Source: Martinezella calliandrae | GTDB taxonomy: Bacteria > Pseudomonadota > Alphaproteobacteria > Rhizobiales > Rhizobiaceae | Reading direction: 5' to 3' | NCBI RefSeq assembly: GCF_030272695.1 | Contig: NZ_JARFYN010000026.1 | Location: 1-64,000 of the forward strand | DNA length: 64,000 nt | Shown: positions 1 to 7,957 of the stretch, piece by piece | Position numbering within the stretch: position 1 is the first letter of the stretch | Layout: the number at the start of each line of letters is the position of its first letter | The notes under the pieces: model-generated | Told to the model about the DNA's origin: nothing | Seen by the model: only the letters and a program-made list of their open reading frames with translations | The model's database searches: none | Position numbers and translations under genes: made by a program

Positions 1-107
1 TAGCGGGGAAAGCTGTTGGACAGCGGTTCGACATCGCCGGGGCCGGCAAAGGCGAAGTTGGCAAGCAGCTCTCTGAGGGATGTTCGAATGTAGATGCGCC
101 CACACAC
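1..107 (-). CDS. SOS response-associated peptidase, YedK/HMCES family (5' end only)
   Basis: Reading leftward from a GTG at 107 the protein starts V(M)-C-G-R-I-Y-I and continues for 35 codons before the window edge. A cysteine directly after the initiator, in the context MCGR, is the signature of the YedK/HMCES (SRAP) family. There Met1 is removed and Cys2 forms a thiazolidine crosslink with abasic sites in single-stranded DNA. A strong ribosome binding site (GGGAGGA) lies 6-7 bases before the GTG, which supports this start. The later N-terminal residues (LLANFAFAGP, then SFPR) fit the region before the conserved NxxP segment, which is outside the window. The frame is too short to be called from length alone, so the assignment rests on the MCGR start. 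Confidence 0.8.
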   Translation of the reverse strand, partial: MCGRIYIRTSLRELLANFAFAGPGDVEPLSNSFPR

Positions 108-415
108 AATCTATCCTCCCCTGATGGAAGTTGGTGCGCCGGGTGGTCAGCGCCATTGTTCCATTTACTGTCACCTCGAATTCCGTCGTCAAGGCTTCGC
201 GATCTACTCAGTCAGGCGAACGCCCTGATCGCTTCTAAACTATAGAGGGAAACGAAGTGCTGATTATGATTGTAAGTCAATCGAGGCTGTAGTGAAGTAA
301 ACGCACGTAAAGGCAAAACGAATGCCGGCGCGGAGCTGAAACTTTGCCCGTCGTCGCCGACATCCGAAGCGACGGGAACGAGCTGGCGCTTATCAGTTGA
401 ACAGAGGAGGACAAA
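108..415. other. Intergenic region between the YedK-like gene and the DUF3309 gene
   Basis: This holds the divergent 5' regions of the minus-strand YedK-like gene and the plus-strand miniprotein at 416. I looked for a LexA-type GAAC-N7-GAAC box and found only single half-sites, so I cannot show SOS control. No convincing gene, terminator or repeat is visible. Confidence 0.4.
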
Positions 416-577
416 ATGCTGCGCACGATTCTGTTGGTTATCCTGATTGTGGTCATGTTCGGCGCGTTGCCGTACTGGCCCTATATGGCGCCGCTCGGAT
501 TCGGCTATGGCCCCTCGAGCGTCGCGCTGGTCCTGCTGGCTATCGTCCTCATGCTGGTGCGTATGAGGCGGATATAG
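416..577 (+). CDS. DUF3309 family small membrane protein
   Basis: This is a 53-residue protein starting MLRTILLVILIVVMFGALPY and ending in the basic tail RMRRI. It has two hydrophobic segments (residues about 4-19 and 36-49) separated by a Pro/Gly/Tyr-rich hairpin (WPYMAPLGFGYGPSS). This is the compact pattern of the DUF3309 family, common in Rhizobiales and of unknown function. A clear ribosome binding site (AGAGGAGG) precedes the ATG by about 5 bases. It stands alone between the YedK-like gene and the complex I-related gene. Orientation in the membrane is inferred from the C-terminal positive charges. Confidence 0.8.
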   Translation: MLRTILLVILIVVMFGALPYWPYMAPLGFGYGPSSVALVLLAIVLMLVRMRRI

Positions 578-775
578 AACCTATTGCCGACACCTAGTCG
601 TGAGCGCGGATCGAAGAGGTGACATCGAATGGCTAAGGCAATGGTGCGCCGCCTTTTTGCTTGAAACCAAGGGGATTCGCGGCTAAGCAAAATTCCATGT
701 TGCTCGACCTTCACGGGGTCGGGCGAAGAGAAGCAAAAGGCGGGACTGTCCCGCTTACCCGGAGGCGCTGCAGCG

Positions 776-1081
776 ATGCCTGCCAAGATTTACCGTCCCG
801 CGAAAACTGCCATGCAGTCCGGCAAGGCCAAGACCCATTTGTGGGTTCTGGAATTCGACCAGGAGATCCCGCGCAAGATCGATCCGATCATGGGTTACAC
901 CTCTTCGGCCGACACGCGTCAGCAGCTCAAGCTGACCTTCGAGACGCAGGAGCAGGCCGAGGCCTATGCCCAACGCAATGGCATCGAATATCGTGTTCTT
1001 CCCCCAAAGGACGCCAACCGCCAGGTGGTTTCCTACACCGACAACTTCCGTTTCAATCGCATCCAGCCCTGGACCCATTGA
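776..1081 (+). CDS. ETC complex I subunit family protein (NDUFS4-like)
   Basis: This 101-residue protein begins MPAKIYRPAKTAMQSGKAKT and contains W-V-L-E-F, a stretch beginning GYTSSAD, and the terminal NFRFNRIQPWTH. These are typical of the bacterial family related to the eukaryotic 18 kDa NDUFS4 (AQDQ) subunit of NADH:ubiquinone oxidoreductase. In alphaproteobacteria these proteins are encoded away from the nuo operon and are accessory, non-catalytic complex I components; that part is family knowledge. No signal peptide or membrane segment is present, so it would sit on the peripheral arm on the cytoplasmic side. It ends about 90 bases before tRNA-Arg. Confidence 0.88.
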   Translation: MPAKIYRPAKTAMQSGKAKTHLWVLEFDQEIPRKIDPIMGYTSSADTRQQLKLTFETQEQAEAYAQRNGIEYRVLPPKDANRQVVSYTDNFRFNRIQPWTH

Positions 1082-1174
1082 GTCCTGCGGATTGATTTCG
1101 GCGCCCATTGAGTTTGATGGAAGTTTCAGGCATGTGTTGTCAGCCGCGACGAGTTCGCGGCGGCTTGGATTTCG

Positions 1175-1251
<77 letters not shown>

Positions 1252-1453
1252 TCTCTTTCACAACTATTTTATTTTTAAGGATTATTTCCTCTGTTCTCCC
1301 TTCGCTGTTTAGAAAGCGGGTGGTGGAGGCGACGCCGCCCATCGGTCTTCTGACTAGAATTTCTGGCGAGTTATCAAAAGGGTCGGCGATTTCACCTTTC
1401 GGATCACCGCGGCTCAGCACGGCCAGCATGGCATAGCTGCTGTCGCGCGAGGC

Positions 1454-1615
1454 TCAATGCGTCCCCGCTGGCCATCCGCCGGCATCCGCAGGTCTGGTGG
1501 CGTTTACCGCCATGTCGATCAGATCATATCCGGTGATCGAGCCGATCAATTTTATGACGATGACTGCTACGCCGAGAAGCGCAAGCGTAATGACTATCTT
1601 GTCGTGTTTTTCCAC
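1454..1615 (-). CDS. Small membrane protein of unknown function
   Basis: A GTG-initiated frame of 53 residues reads VEKHDKIVITLALLGVAVIV at its start and continues through LIGSITGYDL. It has one strong membrane segment (about residues 8-26) after a short charged N-terminus, followed by a polar tail rich in Pro, Gly and Ala (RPADAGGWPAGTH). Codon usage is GC-ending, like the surrounding genes. A GGGGAACGG stretch lies a few bases before the start. I do not recognise the family. It lies between tRNA-Arg and the LysE gene on the same strand as the latter. It may be a real single-pass miniprotein, but short hydrophobic frames can arise by chance, so confidence is moderate. Confidence 0.45.
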   Translation of the reverse strand: MEKHDKIVITLALLGVAVIVIKLIGSITGYDLIDMAVNATRPADAGGWPAGTH

Positions 1616-1702
1616 GGCCCGTTCCCCAACGCCTTGTAAAATCTGCGTTTTATGCAGTCGGCGATAGTATATCGAGTCTGCTGCGGAGCGCTATGGGCAT
1701 AT

Positions 1703-2311
1703 TCAAGCTGCCAGCCAGCCTGCAGCTACAAGCATAACGCCGCCAGCTATTCTTTCGATCCATCTTCGGCGGCGATCACTGAGGCTGGCATGTGTTCCGA
1801 CGGCTGCGACTACGAAACTAAGGATGGTGTAGACGATGCCGCATAATCCGATGAAGATCGCCGATAGGACGCACGCTTGCAGCGCGATGTTCTCCTCACG
1901 CTGCATGAATTGCGGAAGGATGGCGAAGTAAATCATCATACCTTTGGGATTGAGCAGGGCTGTCAGGAAGCCTCTTTGAAGCTGGTTTGCAGGAGCTCCC
2001 GTTGACAGCGTCACTCCGTCTGCTTTCATCGATGATTTGACGAGCTGGAACGCAAGATAGACCAGATAGGCGACGCCCAGCCAACGAAGGGCGGCAAAGA
2101 GTGTGGGCGAGGCGGCGATGATGGCTGCAAGACCCAACGCCACAAGGGCCGAGTGGGCCATGTAGCCGATGCACACTCCTGCCGTTGAACGCAGTCCGGC
2201 GGATGCGCCGGCGGAAAGTGATTGCGATGCCACAAACAGCATGTCCGGCCCCGGGGTGCAGATGAGAGGCAGGACAGTGGCTGCAAAGAGAAGCAATGTT
2301 GTGTTTTCCAT
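1703..2311 (-). CDS. LysE/RhtB family amino acid exporter
   Basis: This integral membrane protein has about 202 residues, the usual length for the RhtB branch of the LysE superfamily. The N-terminal segment ends in CTPGPDMLFVASQS, and TPGPD is the family hallmark after the first helix. Further helices follow (LVALGLAAIIAAS, WLGVAYLVYLAF). The conserved GFLTALLNPKGMMIYFAILPQF matches the NPK segment of the family. The C-terminus is the last helix (GGVMLVAAGWLAA). The start is uncertain: an in-frame ATG at 2320 is also possible, and neither has a good ribosome binding site. It is divergent from the Lrp-type regulator at 2422, the usual arrangement for an exporter induced by its amino acid substrate. 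Confidence 0.9.
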   Translation of the reverse strand: MENTTLLLFAATVLPLICTPGPDMLFVASQSLSAGASAGLRSTAGVCIGYMAHSALVALGLAAIIAASPTLFAALRWLGVAYLVYLAFQLVKSSMKADGVTLSTGAPANQLQRGFLTALLNPKGMMIYFAILPQFMQREENIALQACVLSAIFIGLCGIVYTILSFVVAAVGTHASLSDRRRRWIERIAGGVMLVAAGWLAA

Positions 2312-2370
2312 GATTGGCATCGTAGACGCAAACGCAGGCAAGCTGGTTGCGAAGAAGCCAATTTTGCCAG

Positions 2371-2407
2371 AATAATTGGCATTCAAGTTGTGATTGATCG
2401 AATTATT
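2371..2407. promoter_or_regulatory. Inverted repeat in the LysE/Lrp divergent promoter region
   Basis: AATAATT (2371-2377) and AATTATT (2401-2407) form a 7-base inverted repeat centred near 2389, between two divergent genes. A second, offset pair is GGCATTC (2378-2384) and GAATGCC (2414-2420). AT-rich dyads of this sort are typical Lrp/AsnC operators. Binding is inferred. Confidence 0.4.
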
Positions 2408-2421
2408 GGTAGGGAATGCCA

Positions 2422-2883
2422 ATGCGGCTGGATGAGATCGATAAGCGCATTTTGCGCGCCCTGCAGCGCGACGGGCGGCTCCAGAATATCGAGTTGGCAA
2501 AGGAAGTGGGCCTTTCTCCATCGCCCTGTCTGCGGCGGGTCAAGCTCCTCGAGGAGGCCGGTATCATCGACCGTTATGTGGCGGTGCTCAACCCGGTCAA
2601 GGCGGGATTGCCGCTCTCCATGTTCGCGCGCGTCTGGCTGACGGCCCAGGACGCTGATACCATCGATCATTTCATGGAAGCGATGAAGAAACTGCCGCAG
2701 GTGATGGAGTGCTACATCATGCTCGGAGAAAGCGATGCTTTATTGCGCGTCGTCGTTGCAGATCTCGACGACTACCGGCAATTTCAGTCGACACATCTAA
2801 CGAGGATCAATGGCATTCAGAACGTCAAGACTGACGTACCGAGCCAGATCGTCAAACAGACCTACGCATTGCCTCTGCGCTGA
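2422..2883 (+). CDS. Lrp/AsnC family transcriptional regulator
   Basis: This is a 153-residue feast/famine regulator. The N-terminal helix-turn-helix spans about residues 1-60 (LDEIDKRILRALQRDGR, then LAKEVGLSPSPCLRRVKLLE). The C-terminal RAM/ligand-binding domain follows (MECYIMLGESDALLRVVVAD). The ATG at 2422 is preferred over one at 2416 because the AGGGA ribosome binding site at 2411-2415 is directly against the earlier ATG but 6-7 bases from the later one. It is transcribed away from the LysE exporter, so it is probably that gene's activator and represses itself. Its effector is unknown. Confidence 0.93.
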   Translation: MRLDEIDKRILRALQRDGRLQNIELAKEVGLSPSPCLRRVKLLEEAGIIDRYVAVLNPVKAGLPLSMFARVWLTAQDADTIDHFMEAMKKLPQVMECYIMLGESDALLRVVVADLDDYRQFQSTHLTRINGIQNVKTDVPSQIVKQTYALPLR

Positions 2884-2931
2884 AGATCGCTACTCGTGGA
2901 CGCGAGAGCCTTTGCGCGCTGGTGTGATGCG

Positions 2932-3171
2932 TCAGGCGGCGTTCAGCTCCGCGATTTCGCCGTGCCGTGCGAGGAGGCGGGGGGAGGTCATGTCGCCGGT
3001 CTCTTCGTCGACCATGACCGAATAGGCGGCAACGCCGGCGAAACGCGCGGACATGGAGGAGGCGATCTTCTCCGCGCTGGCAGCGCTTGAGGCCTGCCGC
3101 ATCTCTCCTGGAACCAGATTTCCGCGGTTCTTCTTGTAGGGAAGGATAATGAATTTTTCGCCGGATGCCAT
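2932..3171 (-). CDS. Hypothetical protein (79 aa), conserved-looking
   Basis: The protein begins MASGEKFIILPYKKNRGNLV. Its second half (ASAEKIASSMSARFAG, then YSVMVDEETGDMTSPRLLARHGEIAEL) looks like a small alpha/beta fold, perhaps a DUF-type protein handling a short signal. AGGG lies 8 bases before the ATG at 3171. An upstream in-frame start at 3198 would overlap this ribosome binding site and is less likely. There is no signal peptide, membrane segment or known motif. It is in the same orientation as the aap operon but separated from it by the aap terminator region, and it ends close to the lrp-type gene. Function unknown. Confidence 0.7.
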   Translation of the reverse strand: MASGEKFIILPYKKNRGNLVPGEMRQASSAASAEKIASSMSARFAGVAAYSVMVDEETGDMTSPRLLARHGEIAELNAA

Positions 3172-3265
3172 TGTGTTTGCCCTGATTTGTTCACACAATG
3201 TTCTGGTTTGCCCAGCCTGTCAAGACGGTTAACGGCGAGGCCGGTCGCAATTATCACATGCACAT

Positions 3266-3295
3266 AGAAACGCCGGCTGCGTCACACAGCCGGCG
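3266..3295 (-). terminator. Probable rho-independent terminator of the aap operon
   Basis: On the minus strand CGCCGGCTG-(7)-CAGCCGGCG (3295-3271) forms a perfect 9-bp stem followed by TTTCTAT. It begins about 25 bases after the aapP stop codon. The T-tract is short, so termination may be partial. Confidence 0.75.
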
Positions 3296-3320
3296 GGTCT
3301 TGATTGCCGAGTTGGCCGGA

Positions 3321-4094
3321 TTAATGCAGGATCTGGCTCAGGAACAGCTTGGTGCGTTCGTGCTGCGGGTTATCGAAGAATTCCTTCGGCGAATTCTGTT
3401 CGACGATCTGGCCCTGGTCCATGAAAATCACCCGGTTGGCGACCTGACGGGCGAAACCCATTTCGTGGGTGACGCAGAGCATGGTCATGCCTTCTTCGGC
3501 AAGGCCCACCATGGTGTCGAGCACTTCCTTGATCATTTCCGGGTCGAGCGCGGAGGTCGGCTCGTCGAACAGCATGATCTTCGGGTTCATGCAGAGCGAA
3601 CGGGCGATCGCCACACGCTGTTGCTGGCCGCCTGAAAGCTGCCCTGGATATTTCTTCGCCTGCTCCGGGATCTTGACGCGGGTGAGGAAGTGCATGGCGA
3701 TTTCTTCCGCCTGTTTCTTCGGCATCTTGCGCACCCAGATCGGCGCCAGCGTGCAGTTTTCCAGGATCGTCAGATGCGGAAAGAGATTGAAGTGCTGGAA
3801 CACCATGCCGACTTCGCGGCGCACTTCGTCGATCTTCTTCAGGTCGTTGGTAAGTTCGACGCCATCGACGACGATCTTGCCCTTCTGGTGCTCCTCCAGG
3901 CGGTTGATGCAGCGGATCATCGTCGACTTGCCTGAGCCGGATGGGCCGGCAATGACGATGCGCTCACCGCGCATCACCTTGAGGTTGATATCGCGCAGCA
4001 CGTGGAAATCGCCGTACCACTTGTTCATGTTGATCATTTCGACGGCGACTTCCGTGTCGGAAATGGTCAGCTTTTTGGGTTGGACTTCAGCCAT
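3321..4094 (-). CDS. aapP: General L-amino acid ABC transporter, ATP-binding protein AapP
   Basis: This 257-residue ABC ATPase energises the Aap uptake system from the cytoplasmic side. It shows Walker A GPSGSGKST, Q-loop region VFQHFNLFPHLT, the ABC signature LSGGQQQRVAIARSL, Walker B MLFDEPTSALDPEM and switch histidine in CVTHEMGFA. The length matches characterised rhizobial AapP. The start at 4094 (MAEVQPKKL) is chosen because it follows the aapM stop by 20 bases and gives the family length; a longer frame exists upstream but would run through aapM. It is the last gene of aapJQMP. Aap imports a broad range of L-amino acids, and in rhizobia it also affects efflux and nodule amino acid exchange (family knowledge). 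Confidence 0.97.
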   Translation of the reverse strand: MAEVQPKKLTISDTEVAVEMINMNKWYGDFHVLRDINLKVMRGERIVIAGPSGSGKSTMIRCINRLEEHQKGKIVVDGVELTNDLKKIDEVRREVGMVFQHFNLFPHLTILENCTLAPIWVRKMPKKQAEEIAMHFLTRVKIPEQAKKYPGQLSGGQQQRVAIARSLCMNPKIMLFDEPTSALDPEMIKEVLDTMVGLAEEGMTMLCVTHEMGFARQVANRVIFMDQGQIVEQNSPKEFFDNPQHERTKLFLSQILH

Positions 4095-4114
4095 ATTGTT
4101 AGTTCCCTCAATTC

Positions 4115-5269
4115 TTATCGTTTGTGGCCTGTGTCGAGATGGCGCTCCACGAAACCTGAATAGCGCGACATGCCGAAGCAGAACAGCCAAAAAATGAAGC
4201 CGGCGAAGACCAGGCCGGTAATCGGTGTCACGGCGCTTGCCCAGTTTGCGTCGGAGAAGTTCTGGCGAACGATGCCGAGCAGATCGAACATGCCGATGAT
4301 TGCCACCAGCGACGTGTCCTTGAACATGCCGATATAGGTGTTGACGATGCCGGGAATGACCAGCTTGATGGCCTGCGGCAGCACAATCAGCCGCATTTTC
4401 TGCCAATAGCCGAGGCCGAGCGAATCAGCCCCTTCGAACTGGCCCTTCGGTACGGCCTGAAGGCCGCCGCGGATGACTTCGGCCATGTAGGCCGAGGTGA
4501 AGATGGCGACGCCGACGACGGCGCGTAGCAGCTTATCCACCGTCCAGCCCTGCGGCATGAACAAGGGCAGCATGTAGCTTGCCATGAACAATACGGTGAT
4601 CAAAGGCACGCCGCGGATGACCTCGATGAAGATCACGCACAGCATGCGAACGACGGGCATTTTCGAGCGGCGTCCGAGCGCAAGCAGGATGCCGAACGGA
4701 AAAGAGACCGCGATCCCGACGAAGGAAAGGACCAGGGTCACCAGCAAGCCGCCCCATCTTTCCGTTTCCACGATCTCGAGGCCGAAGCCGCCATGGAGCA
4801 GGAAGTACGAGATAACCGGCAGTACGAAGAATGCCAGGATTGCGTTCAACCCCTTCCTGGGAACCGAAGGTATCAGCAGTGGCACGAACGCAATGATCAT
4901 CAGGATGGCGACGAGTATCGGCCGCCAGCGCTCCTCCGGCGGATAGAGACCGAACATGAAGATGACGAATTTCGAGCGGACGAAGGCCCAGCAGGCGGCA
5001 TTCCAGCCATCCGGCTGCGTTCCTCCCTGAACGGTCGTGGCGCAGAATGTGCGATCGGTTCCGTTCCAGACTGCCTGTATGAACAGCCAGTTAACCAGGT
5101 GCGGGATCGCCCAGGCAAGGAAGGCGATGGCAAGCACGGTCAGAACGACGTCCTTTGGTGTGGCAAACAGGTTCTTCTTGCTCCAATGCCACGCGCCTCG
5201 TTCACTGGCGGGTGCGGGCTGCGGCGACAAAAGCCCCTTGCTGACGAAGTGTTGATCAACGTTGGCCAT
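4115..5269 (-). CDS. aapM: General L-amino acid ABC transporter, permease AapM
   Basis: This 384-residue inner membrane permease is of the His/Glu/Gln/Arg (HisM) family. It is longer than minimal HisM-type permeases because of an extra N-terminal portion with a large periplasmic loop (around WNGTDRTFCATT), as is usual for AapM. The EAA motif that contacts the ATPase is visible (EVIRGGLQAVPKGQFEGADS). The gene starts one base after the aapQ stop codon, so its ribosome binding site (GGAGAG) lies inside the last codons of aapQ. This implies translational coupling, and AapM and AapQ would form the heterodimeric channel. Confidence 0.96.
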   Translation of the reverse strand: MANVDQHFVSKGLLSPQPAPASERGAWHWSKKNLFATPKDVVLTVLAIAFLAWAIPHLVNWLFIQAVWNGTDRTFCATTVQGGTQPDGWNAACWAFVRSKFVIFMFGLYPPEERWRPILVAILMIIAFVPLLIPSVPRKGLNAILAFFVLPVISYFLLHGGFGLEIVETERWGGLLVTLVLSFVGIAVSFPFGILLALGRRSKMPVVRMLCVIFIEVIRGVPLITVLFMASYMLPLFMPQGWTVDKLLRAVVGVAIFTSAYMAEVIRGGLQAVPKGQFEGADSLGLGYWQKMRLIVLPQAIKLVIPGIVNTYIGMFKDTSLVAIIGMFDLLGIVRQNFSDANWASAVTPITGLVFAGFIFWLFCFGMSRYSGFVERHLDTGHKR

Positions 5270-5270
5270 A

Positions 5271-6461
5271 TTATCTCTCCACCAGAGCCATCTTGGCGTT
5301 GAACCAGTTCATGAACAGCGACGTTGCAACGCTCAGGGCGAGATAGATGACCATCCATATGATAACGACTTCGACCGCTCGGCCGGACTGATTGAGGATC
5401 ACGCCGCCGACAGCGACGAGGTCGGCGTAGCCGATGGCGATGGCGAGCGAGGAATTCTTGATCAGATTGAGATATTGACTTGTCAGCGGCGGAATGATGA
5501 TGCGCATTGCCTGCGGAATGACGACGAGCCTGGTGATGGCTGAGGCTCGAAGACCAAGCGCACCGGCCGCTTCTGACTGACCCTTTGCCACGCCGCGAAT
5601 ACCGGCGCGCACGATCTCGGCAATATAGGTTGCCGTATAGAGGGAAAGAGCCAGCAGAAGAGCGATGAACTCCGGTCCCACAACCATCCCGCCGGTCAGG
5701 TTGAACTTGCCGGCAACGGGATAGTCGAACGAGAGTGGCATACCCGTCGCGAAGAAGGTCAGCAACGGCAGGCCGATCAAGATGCCGATCGACACCCAGA
5801 TCGTATGGAATTGCTGTCCCGTCGCTGCTTGACGTCTATGCGCCCATCGAGCGACGAAAAATACTGCCGCGATGGCGACGAGGAAAGCAACTCCGACGGC
5901 CCACATGCCGGCGCCGAAGATCGGGCTGGGGAAGGCGAGGCCACGATTGCTGAGATAGCTGGATAACGGCAGATGAACGGCATCCCGCGCCTGCGGCAGC
6001 AGCACTAGAACGCCGCTGTACCAGAAGAAGATGACGAGCAGCGGCGGGATGTTACGGAAGATTTCGACATAGGTCTGGGACAGCTTCGCAATAAGCCAGT
6101 TGTGCGAAAGCCTGCCGATGCCGACGATGAAGCCGACAATCGTTGCGGCAACGACACCGACCGCTGAAATAAGCATCGTATTGAGCAGGCCGACGAGAAG
6201 CGCGTCGATATTGGTAGAATCGCTGGTAAAGGGGATGAGCGCCTGTCCGAGATTGAAGCCGGCGCGGCCTGCGAGGAAGCCAAAGCCGAAGGAGCGGTTC
6301 AACGCGCGCAGATTATCAACTGTATTTGTGACGACGAACCAGCAGATAAATGCGAGAACGAGGACGGTCAGAACCTGATAGAACACTCCCCGGACTTTGG
6401 GATTGTTCAGCGCAGATGCGGATGCGCTATCGCCATGAGGCGAATTCGTAGTAATTGCCAT
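5271..6461 (-). CDS. aapQ: General L-amino acid ABC transporter, permease AapQ
   Basis: This 396-residue inner membrane permease pairs with AapM. After a polar N-terminus (MAITTNSPHGDSASAS) come a first membrane helix (VLTVLVLAFICWFVV) and several others. The EAA loop EIVRAGIRGVAKGQSEAAG faces AapP. The start at 6461 is supported by GGGGAAA 7 bases upstream; reading further back would enter the hairpin between aapJ and aapQ. The region is the second gene of the operon, about 95 bases after aapJ. The length agrees with known AapQ (about 400 residues). Confidence 0.96.
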   Translation of the reverse strand: MAITTNSPHGDSASASALNNPKVRGVFYQVLTVLVLAFICWFVVTNTVDNLRALNRSFGFGFLAGRAGFNLGQALIPFTSDSTNIDALLVGLLNTMLISAVGVVAATIVGFIVGIGRLSHNWLIAKLSQTYVEIFRNIPPLLVIFFWYSGVLVLLPQARDAVHLPLSSYLSNRGLAFPSPIFGAGMWAVGVAFLVAIAAVFFVARWAHRRQAATGQQFHTIWVSIGILIGLPLLTFFATGMPLSFDYPVAGKFNLTGGMVVGPEFIALLLALSLYTATYIAEIVRAGIRGVAKGQSEAAGALGLRASAITRLVVIPQAMRIIIPPLTSQYLNLIKNSSLAIAIGYADLVAVGGVILNQSGRAVEVVIIWMVIYLALSVATSLFMNWFNAKMALVER

Positions 6462-6514
6462 GCAGAAATTTCCCCAATGTGCCTGTTTCAGGCTTGTTTT
6501 CTTGAGGTGAGAAA

Positions 6515-6531
6515 GGCGGCTTGCGGCCGCC
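6515..6531 (-). promoter_or_regulatory. Stem-loop between aapJ and aapQ
   Basis: GGCGGC-TTGCG-GCCGCC forms a 6-bp GC-only stem just after the aapJ stop. It is followed on the minus strand by TTTCTC rather than a long T-run. Such intercistronic hairpins behind binding-protein genes commonly stabilise the upstream mRNA or cause partial termination, giving more binding protein than permease. That role is inferred. Confidence 0.55.
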
Positions 6532-6556
6532 TCCCTCCAAATTGGCCGTTTGCGGC

Positions 6557-7582
6557 TCAGCGAACCGGAGGCGCGTACTGTATGCCGCCCTTGTTCCACA
6601 GGGCGTTGAGGCCGCGAGCGATCTTCAGCGGGCTGCCTGCGCCAACATTGCGGTCGAAGACTTCGCCGTAATTACCGACACCCTTGATGATGTTGTAGGC
6701 CCACTCATTGGTCAGGCCGAGGTCGGTGCCGATCGTGGAGCCCTGTTCCGTGCCAAGGAAGCGCTTGATATCCGGATTCGGGGAGTTCTTCATCTCATCG
6801 ACGTTCTTCTGCGTGATGCCGAATTCTTCGGCATTGACGAGCGCATAAGCCGTCCAGCTGACGATGTTGAACCATTGGTCGTCACCCTGGCGAACGGCCG
6901 GGCCAAGCGGCTCCTTGGAGATGATCTCGGGCAGAACGACGTTGTCGTCCGGGTTCTTCAGCGTCAGGCGCAGTGAATAAAGACCGGACTGGTCGGTGGT
7001 ATAGACGTCGCAACGACCGGAGTCATAGGCGGTGTTGACTTCCTCGAGCTTGTCGAAGACGACCGGATTGTACTGCAGGTTGTTGGTCTTGAAGAAGTCG
7101 GCGAGGTTCAACTCCGTCGTCGTGCCAGACTGAACACAAACTGCGGCGCCGGAAAGCTCCAGAGCCGACTTCACGTTCAGCTCCTTGCGAACCATGAAGC
7201 CCTGGCCATCAAAATAGGTGACGGGGCGGAACTTGAGACCGAGCGCGGTATCGCGGTTGATCGTCCAGGTCGTATTGCGAGAAAGCACATCGATTTCGCC
7301 GGACTGTAGCGCTGTGAAGCGGTCTTTCGCGCTGAGGGGGGTGTACTTCACTTTGGTTACGTCACCAAAGACGGCCGCCGCGACTGCCTTGCAGAAGTCG
7401 ACGTCGAAACCAGCCCAGTTCCCAGATGCATCGGGCTGTGCGAAGCCAAGAAGCCCCGTATTCACCCCGCATTGAACAAAGCCCTTGGCCTTCACATCGC
7501 TCAACGTCGAAGCCGACGCGCCAGAAGCGGTGTATGCCAAAGCTGCCGCTCCGAGGAATACGGACAGAGCAATCTTTTTCAT
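6557..7582 (-). CDS. aapJ: General L-amino acid ABC transporter, periplasmic binding protein AapJ
   Basis: This 341-residue secreted binding protein has an N-terminal signal peptide (MKKIALSVFLGAAALAYTAS) with likely cleavage after the Ala-Ser-Ala of GASAS. The mature protein starts around TLSDVKAKG. The binding fold shows GFDVDFCKAVAAAVFGD and the segment RFTALQSGEIDVLSRNTTWT typical of polar amino acid SBPs. The ATG at 7582 has GGGAAAG just upstream; an upstream TTG at 7591 would place that motif inside the gene. It is the first and presumably most highly expressed aap gene. Its promoter must lie in the divergent region shared with metC. Confidence 0.97.
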   Translation of the reverse strand: MKKIALSVFLGAAALAYTASGASASTLSDVKAKGFVQCGVNTGLLGFAQPDASGNWAGFDVDFCKAVAAAVFGDVTKVKYTPLSAKDRFTALQSGEIDVLSRNTTWTINRDTALGLKFRPVTYFDGQGFMVRKELNVKSALELSGAAVCVQSGTTTELNLADFFKTNNLQYNPVVFDKLEEVNTAYDSGRCDVYTTDQSGLYSLRLTLKNPDDNVVLPEIISKEPLGPAVRQGDDQWFNIVSWTAYALVNAEEFGITQKNVDEMKNSPNPDIKRFLGTEQGSTIGTDLGLTNEWAYNIIKGVGNYGEVFDRNVGAGSPLKIARGLNALWNKGGIQYAPPVR

Positions 7583-7957
7583 CTTTCCCAACCTTTGTCT
7601 ATTGTTTTATAGTTAAAGCTTATCGCTCCCGAAGCAGGCTCTCGGAGAACCGTGTCCCTCACTCCCCGGTGCGAGTGATCCTATCACAGTCGTAAATGCA
7701 TTTGCGGTCAAGACACAGCCCAACTTATTGAAGAATAATTCGGCGTTTTCGCTCGGCCTGAGCTGATTATGGGCGCGTGGCATCTATTTGGGCAGCATTT
7801 TGCCAAAAAACTGCGCGAAAATGACGGATTGTTCCGTCATTCCCGTATTTTAGCTTATGCATAAATATTAGAATTTTCTGGATCGTTCGGGGGTTGACCC
7901 CGCCGCGCTTGGCAGCCACTAATCGAAGTCTCCACAGCGCCAAAGGCATACCCACAC
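7583..7957. promoter_or_regulatory. Divergent aapJ/metC promoter region with a perfect palindrome at 7820-7841
   Basis: This 375-base AT-richer region contains no gene. AATGACGGA (7820-7828) and TCCGTCATT (7833-7841) form a perfect 9-base inverted repeat with spacer TTGT. It lies about 117 bases before the metC ATG and 238 bases before the aapJ ATG. It is not followed by a T-run in either direction, so an operator is more likely than a terminator. The regulator is unknown. Confidence 0.5.

Noticed and set aside
7842..7957. SAM riboswitch upstream of metC
   Set aside because: I found neither a SAM-II type pseudoknot pattern nor conserved loop sequences in the leader.
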